Shown: positions 5,263 to 10,359 of the stretch, piece by piece
Layout: the number at the start of each line of letters is the position of its first letter
How positions within the stretch are numbered: the stretch's first letter is position 1
Position numbers and translations under genes: made by a program
Notes under the pieces: model-generated
The model's database searches: none
What the model was told of the DNA's origin: nothing
Seen by the model: only the letters and a program-made list of their open reading frames with translations
Assembly: GCA_026770585.1 (NCBI GenBank)
Contig: MU647170.1
Location: 52,093 to 62,542 of the forward strand
DNA: 10,450 nt
DNA from: Baffinella frigidus
Taxonomy: Eukaryota > Cryptophyceae > Cryptomonadales > Baffinellaceae
Reading direction: 5' to 3'

Positions 5263-5557
5263 CGTGGTCACGCCGGGCGTCACGCGGCACGAGTCGACCG
5301 CCTCCACTACATCCCCCTCCTCGATGCCTGCTCCCGCCGCAGCGCCCTTGGCCATCACCCCGCCCACTCGGACAAAGCCACCGGGCGCTTCCTCCAGGAT
5401 GCAGCCTATTCCCGCCCGGTGGTGCTCGATCTCGTCCACCGCGAGGAGCGCCGCCACGCCCACGCCCATCTTGCTGTCGACCTTCCTTATTACACCAAGT
5501 ACGTGCTTGGACAGTGGCACGAGGACACAATGGGACTTGGAGGCGACTCCTCGACTC
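5263..5557 (-). CDS. PDZ/SHOCT-like protein, upstream exon with N-terminal PDZ half
   Basis: This minus-strand exon ends at ACG|GTGAGG (5263/5262). GC-biased codons encode KVDSKMGVGVAALL, then a PDZ signature: GIGCILEEAPGGFVRVGGVM, followed by AKGAAAGAGIEEGDVVEAVD and SCRV. The G-I-G near the binding-loop position and the A-G-I-x-x-G-D-V-V-x-A-V-D segment are characteristic. The frame crosses the intron in phase 0 into the terminal exon, whose first residues supply the remaining PDZ strands. PDZ modules bind peptide C-termini and scaffold proteins. The upstream boundary is less certain: I use the acceptor GGTCTTTCTACAG, giving an exon from 5557, beyond which the sequence turns AT-rich. The N terminus of the protein is not located. 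Confidence 0.66.
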
Positions 5558-5898
5558 CTGTAGAAAGACCAGGTATTTTTTCTAAAAATAATCTAAAAAT
5601 AGCCTTTGGGGAAAACCCCCAGTTCAAGGGCTCCAATGCCGACAACTTTTGAGGCCAAAGTCGCTCTGACCCTCGTGACCAATTTCGTTACTCTGACTGT
5701 GTGTAGTTACACACAGGTGTGCACACCTCCTTCGGAGGTCACGTCGTGTGTAGTAAAAACCATCCTCGTGACTGTTACACATGTAATTCACGTTTGTAAA
5801 AAAATAAAGGGCCCCATAAAGGGTCGCTGGTAGATCTAGAGGTACGAGTCGTACGAACTCATACCATACCGGTATCCGTGGGAGATTTTTTCATTCCC
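5558..5898. other. AT-richer non-coding stretch with a palindrome cluster
   Basis: No frame here has GC-biased codons. At 5699-5739 three palindromes lie end to end or overlap: GTGTGTA/TACACAC, AGGTGTGCACACCT, and ACCTCC-TTC-GGAGGT. GTACGA-GT-CGTAC lies near 5842 and ATACCGGTAT near 5866. It is probably intron or 5' flank of the minus-strand PDZ gene. Confidence 0.5.
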
Positions 5899-5923
5899 GA
5901 GGTCTGTAGTGTTGTGTCTCGAA

Positions 5924-5998
5924 GCCCCATGTCTCGAGTCTCGAGCCTCATTTCTCGAGAAATAATTTCTCGAGTCTCGAACCTCACTTCTCGAGAAG
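5924..5998 (+). repeat. Left subterminal TCTCGAG array
   Basis: Repeated TCTCGAG or TCTCGA words in both orientations, including ATAATTTCTCGAGTCTCGAA and the palindrome CACTTCTCGAGAAGTG. ATAATTTCTCGAG and TCTCGAACCTC recur in the right array. Confidence 0.8.
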
Positions 5999-6036
5999 TG
6001 AATTTCTCAGAAGAGAGAGAGAGAGAAAACGACAAG

Positions 6037-6179
6037 GTACGTCTGCATGTGCGTCAACGGTCCAGTCCTGAGGCGGGCTCGTCAATCCCGAGGCGGGCCC
6101 GTCCGGGGGGAAAAAAGCGACTTTTACACTTTTGACTTTTGCCCGTTTTGGATCTCGAGAAGGCATCCAAGCAGCGCAG
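6037..6179 (+). other. Possible 5' leader intron inside the hAT-like element
   Basis: CGACAAG|GTACGT is a very good donor, and AGCGCAG|GATCCGCG at 6179 is a possible acceptor preceded by a T-rich stretch (6121-6150). If used, the first exon would be non-coding and start in the left subterminal region. No transcript evidence is available. Confidence 0.3.
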
Positions 6180-6187
6180 GATCCGCG

Positions 6188-6294
6188 ATGAGTGGCGGCT
6201 CTGCTTCTATGGAGGGCATTGAGGAGGGTATGGAGGAGGTGGTGGTGGAGGATGAGTTGGCGGTCGGTCCAGCCATGACCACGGGACGGAAGCG
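6188..6294 (+). CDS. Unrecognised gene fragment, exon 1 (acidic N terminus)
   Basis: ATG at 6188 opens MSGGSASMEGIEEGMEEVVV, followed by EDELAVGPAMTTGRKR. The acidic, Glu/Val-rich start turns basic at the end. The exon closes at AAGCG|GTGAGC; a 79-bp intron with a pyrimidine-rich 3' half ends GATGTGCAG (6373), and the joined codon CGG keeps the frame. The small size, good splice sites and position inside an hAT-like element suggest a captured host gene fragment. I recognise no domain. Confidence 0.42.
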
Positions 6295-6373
6295 GTGAGC
6301 CCCCCTCCATTCTGCCGCTCTCCTCACTTCGCCCTGCCTGTTGTGGCCATTCTGATCTCATCCCGATGTGCAG

Positions 6374-6446
6374 GGAGCTGGGACGGAAGTTGGCGACGAC
6401 ACGGTCGCTATGTGTGGGACCCTACGGTGGTCCTAGGGGGGGTTAG
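6374..6446 (+). CDS. Unrecognised gene fragment, exon 2, ending in family A sequence
   Basis: It continues the frame as ELGRKLATTRSLC and then reads VGPYGGPRGG into a family-A core fragment, where TAG at 6444-6446 stops translation. The natural C terminus appears to have been cut off by the family-A insertion. The protein would be only about 60 residues, so it may be non-functional. Confidence 0.38.
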
Positions 6447-6456
6447 GCGTTTCTCA
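6416..6456 (+). mobile_element. Family A core fragment
   Basis: GGGACCCTACGGTGGTCCTA plus a short G-run and GGCGTTTCT. It is a truncated forward core and right arm, lying inside the hAT-like element and at the 3' end of the gene fragment. Confidence 0.7.
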
Positions 6457-6507
6457 GAGGACTGAAACCCATGTAGAGAGAGAGACTTGTGTCTAGGACC
6501 TCTGCCA

Positions 6508-6597
6508 TAGAGGGGTACCTTGCTCACAAGAAAGCTCCCCCTCCCTTCGTAGGACCACCATAGGGCCCTGCCCGATCAGGGAGAGGCATTTCTTGAG
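6508..6597 (-). mobile_element. Family A fragment, left arm plus shortened core
   Basis: TAGAGGGGTACCTTGCTCAC is followed by AAGAAAGCTCCCC, the reverse-type core (CCACCATAGGGCCC), and a right arm ending at GGCATTTCTTGAG. The right terminus is missing. It abuts the right TCTCGAG array. Confidence 0.7.
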
Positions 6598-6599
6598 AC

Positions 6600-6692
6600 T
6601 TCTCGTTTCTCGAATAATTTCTCGAGATCTCGAGATTTCTCGAGTCTCGAACCTCGCTTCTCGAGGTCGCATAACCACTTCTCGAGTCTCGA
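6600..6692 (+). repeat. Right subterminal TCTCGAG array
   Basis: About nine TCTCGAG or TCTCGA words in both orientations, including ATAATTTCTCGAGATCTCGA and the shared TCTCGAACCTC block. It lies just inside the right terminus of the hAT-like element. Confidence 0.8.
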
Positions 6693-6724
6693 AGAATTTT
6701 TCGAGACACAACACTAGAGGTCTG

Positions 6725-7068
6725 ACTCCTTTCTCGAGTGCCCGCTGTCGAGCCAACTCGGCACATATAAGACAGTCAGGACCGGGATTCCGGTCCTGGC
6801 TTTTCATTTTAAAAGTCCATTTCCTTTAGGATTCAGGTTAAAGTTTTTAAAACCGGGTCCCGTCCTCGCTCGGTAGCGGATGGGAGGTGCGCACGCACCA
6901 ATCACGCACCAACTCAGACCAAGGGGTATTTTTAGGACCATTTTCAAGGGCGAATTTTTAAATTCGCCCCCATACAAAAAATTCCCCTTGCACGCACCCC
7001 CCTCTACCCCCATCCCATCCCCCCCCCCCCCCCAGGAAAATAACGTATTCCCTTGCCCATCCCCCGCG
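6725..7068. other. Non-coding stretch upstream of the two-exon gene
   Basis: No coding bias. Two hairpins are visible: CAGGACCGG/CCGGTCCTG (6777-6798) and GGGCGAATT/AATTCGCCC (6948-6969). A CATATAA word sits near 6763 and a C-run of about 15 ends near 7033. It is likely the 5' flank and leader of the plus-strand gene at 7069; the TATA-like word is too far upstream to assign with confidence. Confidence 0.4.
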
Positions 7069-7493
7069 ATGCGACGCCGTGAGTTGGCGCGCTGCATAGC
7101 TCCGTGCCCCATCATGCCGGACGAAGGAAAGCCTGCCGATCAGATCGGCGCGGGCGCGCTTGCCGATTGTGGGTTGGCGCCCGCGGCGGAGGGGGCTGGC
7201 CCTGAGAAGAAAGTTCAACACTGCCAGGACTCAGAGCACAGCAAGACAGTGGCGCATGACGCGCACAACGCGCAGAGTAGCTCGCGGAAGAGCGACGAGC
7301 ATGCCGTGGCCATGTTTCCTTGGAATCTCGACCCCTCGAATCGCCGCGAGTCGCCCTCGAATCGCCAGGAGGGTTGGACGGATGACAGCACCCTCGACTT
7401 GCGAGACTTGCAAGAGTGCGAGGGGCGGCGAGAAGAAGAAGACAGAACCAACAGGGGCTGCACAGTGCGCATGATTCGCCAACCGTGCCGCTC
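7069..7493 (+). CDS. Unrecognised two-exon gene, exon 1
   Basis: ATG 7069 opens MRRRELARCIAPCPIMPDEG, and the frame keeps a strong GC third-position bias to about 7400, unlike the sequence upstream. The start at 7114 (ATCATGCCGGAC) is an alternative. The product is hydrophilic: His/Ser-rich around residue 60, then PWNLDPSNRRESPSNRQEG, then an acidic and Arg-rich stretch (ECEGRREEEDR). Reading on, the frame meets a TGA at 7495 that lies in a good donor, CGCTC|GTGAGA (7494). Splicing to 7697 restores an open frame exactly (TC+G). I see no signal peptide, membrane segment or known domain. Confidence 0.55.
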
Positions 7494-7513
7494 GTGAGAG
7501 CCAACACCCTCAA

Positions 7514-7536
7514 CCTCTAAGTCCTCTAACTTCTTC
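7514..7536 (+). repeat. 23-bp direct repeat of exon-2 sequence (second copy 7779-7801)
   Basis: CCTCTAAGTCCTCTAACTTC plus TTC is identical in the intron and in exon 2, where it encodes part of GPLSPLTSSS. It suggests local copying during a repair event. Confidence 0.9.
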
Positions 7537-7537
7537 A

Positions 7538-7611
7538 TTGGGATGCTGGGACTGAGGATTAACCTTAATCCTCAGTCCCAGCATCCCAAAACCCCTCAGT
7601 CCCAGCATCCC
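7538..7611. repeat. Perfect 25-bp hairpin with an extra arm copy
   Basis: The arm TTGGGATGCTGGGACTGAGG (continuing ATTAA, 7538-7562) pairs perfectly with 7565-7589 across the 2-base loop CC. CCTCAGTCCCAGCATCCC is then repeated directly at 7594-7611, next to the telomeric array. Confidence 0.9.
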
Positions 7612-7694
7612 TAAACCTTAAACCCTAAACCCTAAACCCTAAACCCTACACCCTAAACCCTGAACCCTGAACCCTGAACCCTCAACCCTAAACC
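7609..7694 (+). repeat. Interstitial telomere-type repeat (CCCTAAA)n
   Basis: About 12 consecutive heptamers: mainly CCCTAAA, with CCCTACA, three CCCTGAA and CCCTCAA variants. This is the plant/algal telomere unit. Its length, degeneracy and unique flanks on both sides mark it as interstitial and not a chromosome end. Confidence 0.92.
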
Positions 7695-7696
7695 AG

Positions 7697-8033
7697 GTCG
7701 ATGGGGCTGCTGTTCGGCAAAATGTCGTCAGCAAACGTCACTTCTGCGCTGATGTCCGCGCCGGAGGTGTCGGAAGGTCCTCTAAGTCCTCTAACTTCTT
7801 CGAGTTCCCACCATAGGCGGACTCTGGACCTTGTTCAGCGGAAACGACATGCTTCCTTTCACGGTGGGGGACGGGAGTACGAGGCGGCGCGCGTGCCGAT
7901 CAATCTCGACGCGGAGTTGCACGAGAGGCTGCGGGGGGTCTCGGACCAATCGATCCGGAAGATGTTGGAGCTGTCGCACACGCTGCACCGGATAGGACGG
8001 ACATCGAGCGTCCTCCCGCGCTCGCAGACGTAA
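7697..8033 (+). CDS. Unrecognised two-exon gene, exon 2
   Basis: It follows AACCAG and continues the exon-1 frame through SMGLLFGKMSS to TAA at 8031-8033. With exon 1 the protein would be 253 residues. The Ser-rich middle (GPLSPLTSSSSHH) leads into a well-biased segment, REYEAARVPINLDAELHERL, then GVSDQSIRKMLELSHTLHRI, which looks helical. No family is recognised. ATG 7701 could also be an independent start. The stop lies exactly where the weakly matching outer arm of foldback D begins, so the original C terminus may have been replaced. Confidence 0.6.
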
Positions 8034-8206
8034 CGTTCATGGGCCAACGGCCTGAAAATGGGGTAGTTAGGCATACGGGATTGCCTAGGACCTCCTACCG
8101 TAGGCCGAGGGATCCTAGGACCAAAAAGTCTCGGCCTACGGTAGGAGGTCCTAGGCAATGCCGTAGGCCTAACTACCCCATTTTCAAGCCGTTACCCTAT
8201 TAACGT
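8034..8206. mobile_element. Family D foldback, long arms
   Basis: The strong arms 8046-8072 and 8167-8193 (AACGGCCTGAAAATGGGGTA, continuing GTTAGGC) pair with one mismatch. Next, GATTGCCTAGGACCTCCTAC plus CGTAGGCCGAG (8080-8110) pairs with 8129-8159 almost perfectly. Weaker matches extend the arms to about 8034 and 8206 (ACGTTNAT). The spacer near 8111-8128 contains CCTAGGACC. The outer arms are unlike families A-C, but the core words CCTAGGACC and CCTACCGTAGG are shared. No target duplication could be fixed. Confidence 0.75.
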
Positions 8207-8481
8207 GGGGAACGCAAGGAGCGTATCCCGCGTCGTGCCTGTTGTAATCAATAAATCAACATTAAAATCCGTGTTGACACGAGATGGGATCCGTGCCCGC
8301 ATACCCTCCTTCCGTTCCGAGAGGGTGGTCGAGAGAGTGCTATCAATCGTCAACTCCCGACTGGGGTTACACACCAACATACAATCCACCAAAGCTCTCT
8401 ATGGGTCCTGCTAGGCACAGCCTGTTGGGGATGCATACATGCCTTCGGACAGCAGGATCAGAAGCCCCAGGACTCTGGGGA
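8207..8481. other. No gene or repeat recognised
   Basis: Short frames exist on both strands (for example plus 8205-8414 and minus 8192-8392), but neither has consistent codon bias, and they overlap each other antisense. No RNA gene or transposon end is evident. Confidence 0.4.
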
Positions 8482-8603
8482 TACAGGGGTACCTCGCTCA
8501 TGAGAAACCAGACCCCTCTATGACCCTACAGTAGGACAACACCTGGGGTCCTAAGGTGGTCCTAGGGGGGGGGGCGGTTTCTTATGAGCGAGGTACCCCT
8601 GTA
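8482..8603 (+). mobile_element. Family A copy A9, complete
   Basis: TA-CAGGGGTACC and GGTACCCCTG-TA ends are intact. The core is diverged (CAGTAGGACAACACCTGG) in forward orientation. Confidence 0.9.
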
Positions 8604-8659
8604 AGCGTAAAGTAGGGCACTGGGGAGTTCCTGATTCGCGAGAACCCCCTGTAGGGGCC

Positions 8660-8782
8660 TACAGGGATACCTCGCTCATGACAAAGTACCCCCCCCCCCT
8701 AGGACCACCATAGGGCCCTAGGCATAGGCCTACTGTAGGGTCCTAGGGGGAGGCGCTTTCTTATCAGCGAGGTACCCCTGCA
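8660..8782 (-). mobile_element. Family A copy A10, complete
   Basis: The left end TA-CAGGGATACC has one change and the right end is GGTACCCCTG-CA. The core CCACCATAGGGCCCTAGGCA is in reverse orientation. A short additional right terminus (GCGAGGTACCTTTGCAG) follows at 8803-8820. Confidence 0.88.
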
Positions 8783-8836
8783 GGGGGCTGCGCCTCGTTG
8801 ACAGCGAGGTACCTTTGCAGAGGACTCTTCAGAGGA

Positions 8837-8856
8837 CACACGTGTGTGCATGCACA
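8837..8856. repeat. Overlapping palindromes
   Basis: ACACACGTGTGT (8837-8848) and TGTGCATGCACA (8845-8856) are both perfect and share four bases. No function is assigned. Confidence 0.7.
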
Positions 8857-8860
8857 TGGA

Positions 8861-8975
8861 CAGGGTTTACTCGCGAATAAGAACACGCACCGCCCCTACG
8901 GAGGTCCTATGCTCCCAGGACTAGACCTACCGTAGGACCCTAGGGCGGTGCGTGCTCTTATGCGAGTAACCTCTA
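8861..8975. mobile_element. Family C foldback, diverged relative of family A
   Basis: The left arm CAGGGTTTACTCGCGAATAA, then GAACACGCACCGCCC, pairs with the right arm GGGCGGTGCGTGCTCTTATG, then CGAGTAACCTCTA. The order CAGGG - TAC - TCGC - ATAAGAA - CGCCCC parallels the family-A arm, and the core has CCTACCGTAGGACCCTAGGG. The right end ends in TA, which is also the left TA of the following family-B element. Confidence 0.75.
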
Positions 8976-9077
8976 TCCCTTAAGTGCCCAGTAGGCTCAT
9001 ACGCCCTACGGTAGGACCCTAGGACCTGCCTAGGACCTCTTGGCCGTCAAATCTGACTACCTGGGCACTTAGGGATA
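8974..9077 (+). mobile_element. Family B foldback, complete copy
   Basis: The ends TATCCCTTAAGTGCCCAG (8974) and CTGGGCACTTAGGGATA (to 9077) pair with one gap. The core is CGCCCTACGGTAGGACCCTA, then GGACCTGCCTAGGACC. It appears to have inserted into the TA at the end of family C. It is the reference for the remnant at 1964-2054 and the reverse copy at 9903. Confidence 0.82.
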
Positions 9078-9123
9078 GCACGCTGTTGGCAGCTGGGGGT
9101 TAGTTTTGGTGACGCTATGCCGA

Positions 9124-9244
9124 AACAGGGGTACCCCGCCCAAAAAACCCCCCCCCCCCCCCAGGACCACCGTAGGGCCCTAGGGAGAGACCTACTGTAT
9201 GGTCCTAGGGGCGGGCGGTTTCTTATGAGCGAGGTACCCCTGTA
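9124..9244 (-). mobile_element. Family A copy A11
   Basis: The left end is changed to AA-CAGGGGTACCCCGCCC with a long C-run. The right end GGTACCCCTG-TA is intact. Reverse-type core (CCACCGTAGGGCCC). Confidence 0.85.
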
Positions 9245-9290
9245 GGGTCCTAGGGGGGGGGCGGTTTCTTATGAGCGAGGTACCCCTGTA
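9245..9290 (-). mobile_element. Family A right-arm fragment, tandem to A11
   Basis: GGGTCCTAGG plus a G-run and GGTTTCTTATGAGCGAGG to TGTA repeats the last part of A11 directly, apparently by unequal exchange or slippage. Confidence 0.85.
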
Positions 9291-9360
9291 CATGCGCTGA
9301 GAGGGTGCAGACCGCGGAAACAGAGAGCGCCGCGTCCAGGGTCTGCAGCCATGTACTCTT

Positions 9361-9470
9361 TCCCTCACCCACCCTCACCCACCCTCACCCACCCTCACCC
9401 ACCCTCACCCACCCTCCCCCACCCTCACCCACCCTCCCCCACCCTCACCCACCCTCCCCCACCCTCACCC
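9361..9470 (+). repeat. 10-bp minisatellite, 11 units
   Basis: ACCCTCACCC repeated in exact 10-bp register. Units 6, 8 and 10 are ACCCTCCCCC, so the second half is a 20-bp higher-order repeat. Flanks are unique. Confidence 0.95.
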
Positions 9471-9493
9471 AAGCGCCACGGCGGCCCACCCTC

Positions 9494-9613
9494 TACAGGG
9501 GTACCTCTCTCATAAGAAACTGCCCCCCCCATAGGACCACCATAGGGCCCTAGGCATGGGCCTACTGTAGGGTCCTCCGGGGGGGCGGTTTCTTCTGAGC
9601 GAGGTACCCCTGT
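9494..9613 (-). mobile_element. Family A copy A12
   Basis: The left end TA-CAGGGGTACCTCTCTC is intact. The right end is GGTACCCCTGT followed by C instead of A. Reverse-type core (CCACCATAGGGCCCTAGGCA). Confidence 0.88.
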
Positions 9614-9687
9614 CAACCACCCCGTACACGGTTCTCCCGGGACTTTCCACGGAAGGGTGTCCGGCTATGGCGGGATCGGATCACGCC

Positions 9688-9808
9688 TACAGGGGTACCT
9701 CGCTCATAAGGAAACGCCCCCCCCCAGGGCCCTACAGTAGGCCTATGCCTAGGGTCCTATGGCGGCCCTAGGGGGGGGGCAGTGTCGTATGAGCGAGGTA
9801 CCCCTGTA
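9688..9808 (+). mobile_element. Family A copy A13, complete
   Basis: TA-CAGGGGTACC to GGTACCCCTG-TA with forward core CCTACAGTAGGCCTATGCC, the same core as A1. The right arm has GTGTCGTATGAG. From 9809 to 9902 nothing is recognised. Confidence 0.92.
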
Positions 9809-9902
9809 AAGGTCCTAAAGGTTCTACCAGAGGCTTTTGAGCATCGAACCCATGCTGGCCGCCACCTGCGATGGGGGAAAGGCGAGGTTGGTTAAGTTGA
9901 CA

Positions 9903-10006
9903 TATCCCTTAAGTGACCATAGGGTGAATATTCGCCCTAACTCGCCCTAGGCAGGTCCTAGGGCCCTACGGTATTGCGTAGGAGCCTACTGGTCACTTAA
10001 GGGATA
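9903..10006 (-). mobile_element. Family B foldback, complete copy in reverse orientation
   Basis: TATCCCTTAAGTGACCA (9903-9919) pairs perfectly with TGGTCACTTAAGGGATA (9990-10006). The reverse complement of the core (CCAGTAGGCTCCTACG, CCCTAGGACCTGCCTAGG) matches the copy at 8974. The flanking TA words fit a TA target. Confidence 0.82.
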
Positions 10007-10035
10007 TATAAAAAAGCACCAAAGCACCAAAGACA

Positions 10036-10157
10036 TACAGGGGTACCTCGCTCATAAGAAAGCGCCCCACCCCCTAGGACCACCGTAGGGCCCTAGGCAT
10101 AGGCATACTGTAGGGTCCTAGGGGGGGGCGTTTTCGTATGAGCGAGGTGCCCCTGTG
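10036..10157 (-). mobile_element. Family A copy A14
   Basis: The left end TA-CAGGGGTACC is intact. The right end is GGTGCCCCTG-TG. Reverse-type core (CCACCGTAGGGCCCTAGGCA). It ends exactly where the dispersed repeat at 10158 begins. Confidence 0.9.
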
Positions 10158-10206
10158 CACGACCGCGGTATGGAGCCAGGGGGAGAGGTGGGACGAGACC
10201 AGAGGG
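10158..10206 (+). repeat. Dispersed about 49-bp repeat, copy 2 (see 4460-4508)
   Basis: CACGACCGCGGTATGGAGCC is followed by GGGGGAGAGGTGGGACGAG. It matches the copy at 4460 with a handful of substitutions. Family-A copy A14 borders it on the left. Confidence 0.75.
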
Positions 10207-10221
10207 AGGAAATTCCCACAA

Positions 10222-10352
10222 CTTCAGTCAGTCAAGTCAGTCAAGCCAGTCAAGCCAGTCAAGCCAGTCGGTTAGTCAGCCAAGCCAGTCAATCAGTCAG
10301 TCAGTCAGTCAGTCAAGCCAGTCAAGCCAGTCAGTCAAGTCAGTCAGTGAGT
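10222..10352 (+). repeat. AGTC-rich satellite
   Basis: Mixed AGTC tetramers and AGTCAAGCC nonamers in about 130 bp. The plus-strand frame through it (repeated SQASQ peptides) is a by-product of the repeat. It would lie in the intron that follows the exon at 10360-10450. Confidence 0.9.
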
Positions 10353-10359
10353 GAGGTAC

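Larger units (their letters stand above)
5907..6716. mobile_element. hAT-like DNA transposon (non-autonomous, 810 bp)
   Basis: The termini are perfect 17-bp inverted repeats TAGTGTTGTGTCTCGAA (5907-5923 and complement at 6700-6716). They are flanked by a perfect 8-bp direct repeat GAGGTCTG (5899-5906 and 6717-6724). An 8-bp target duplication and a TAGNG start are the hAT hallmarks. Inside each end lies a cluster of TCTCGAG words (about 5931-5998 and 6600-6692), which resembles the subterminal transposase-binding repeats of hAT elements. The middle holds no recognisable transposase; instead it has an intron-containing gene fragment (6188-6446) and two family-A remnants. It is therefore best read as a non-autonomous, possibly gene-carrying (Pack-type) element. 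The target does not match the usual nTnnnnAn preference. Confidence 0.8.
7494..7696 (+). other. Predicted 203-bp intron with hairpin and telomeric repeats
   Basis: Bounded by GTGAGA and AACCAG. It holds a 23-bp copy of exon-2 sequence, a perfect 25-bp hairpin and an array of CCCTAAA units that ends at the acceptor, so the telomeric C-rich strand would serve as the polypyrimidine tract. Confidence 0.5.

Noticed and set aside
5145-5652. Plus-strand frames of 146 and 160 codons
   Set aside because: They are shadows of the GC-rich PDZ exon on the other strand; Pro/Arg-rich translations are typical of an antisense frame.
6593-6829. Ser/Arg-rich protein from the TCTCGAG region
   Set aside because: The repeating ISREISRVSNL-type translation follows the hAT subterminal repeats and has no gene structure.
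7609-7694. A chromosome end
   Set aside because: The array is short and degenerate, with unique coding sequence on both sides.
8046-8193. tRNA or microRNA gene in the long hairpin
   Set aside because: No tRNA-like boxes or cloverleaf; a precursor-like hairpin is possible, but transposon-like arms and shared core words explain it better without expression data.
9361-9470. CRISPR-like array
   Set aside because: Units are 10 bp with no spacers; it is a minisatellite.
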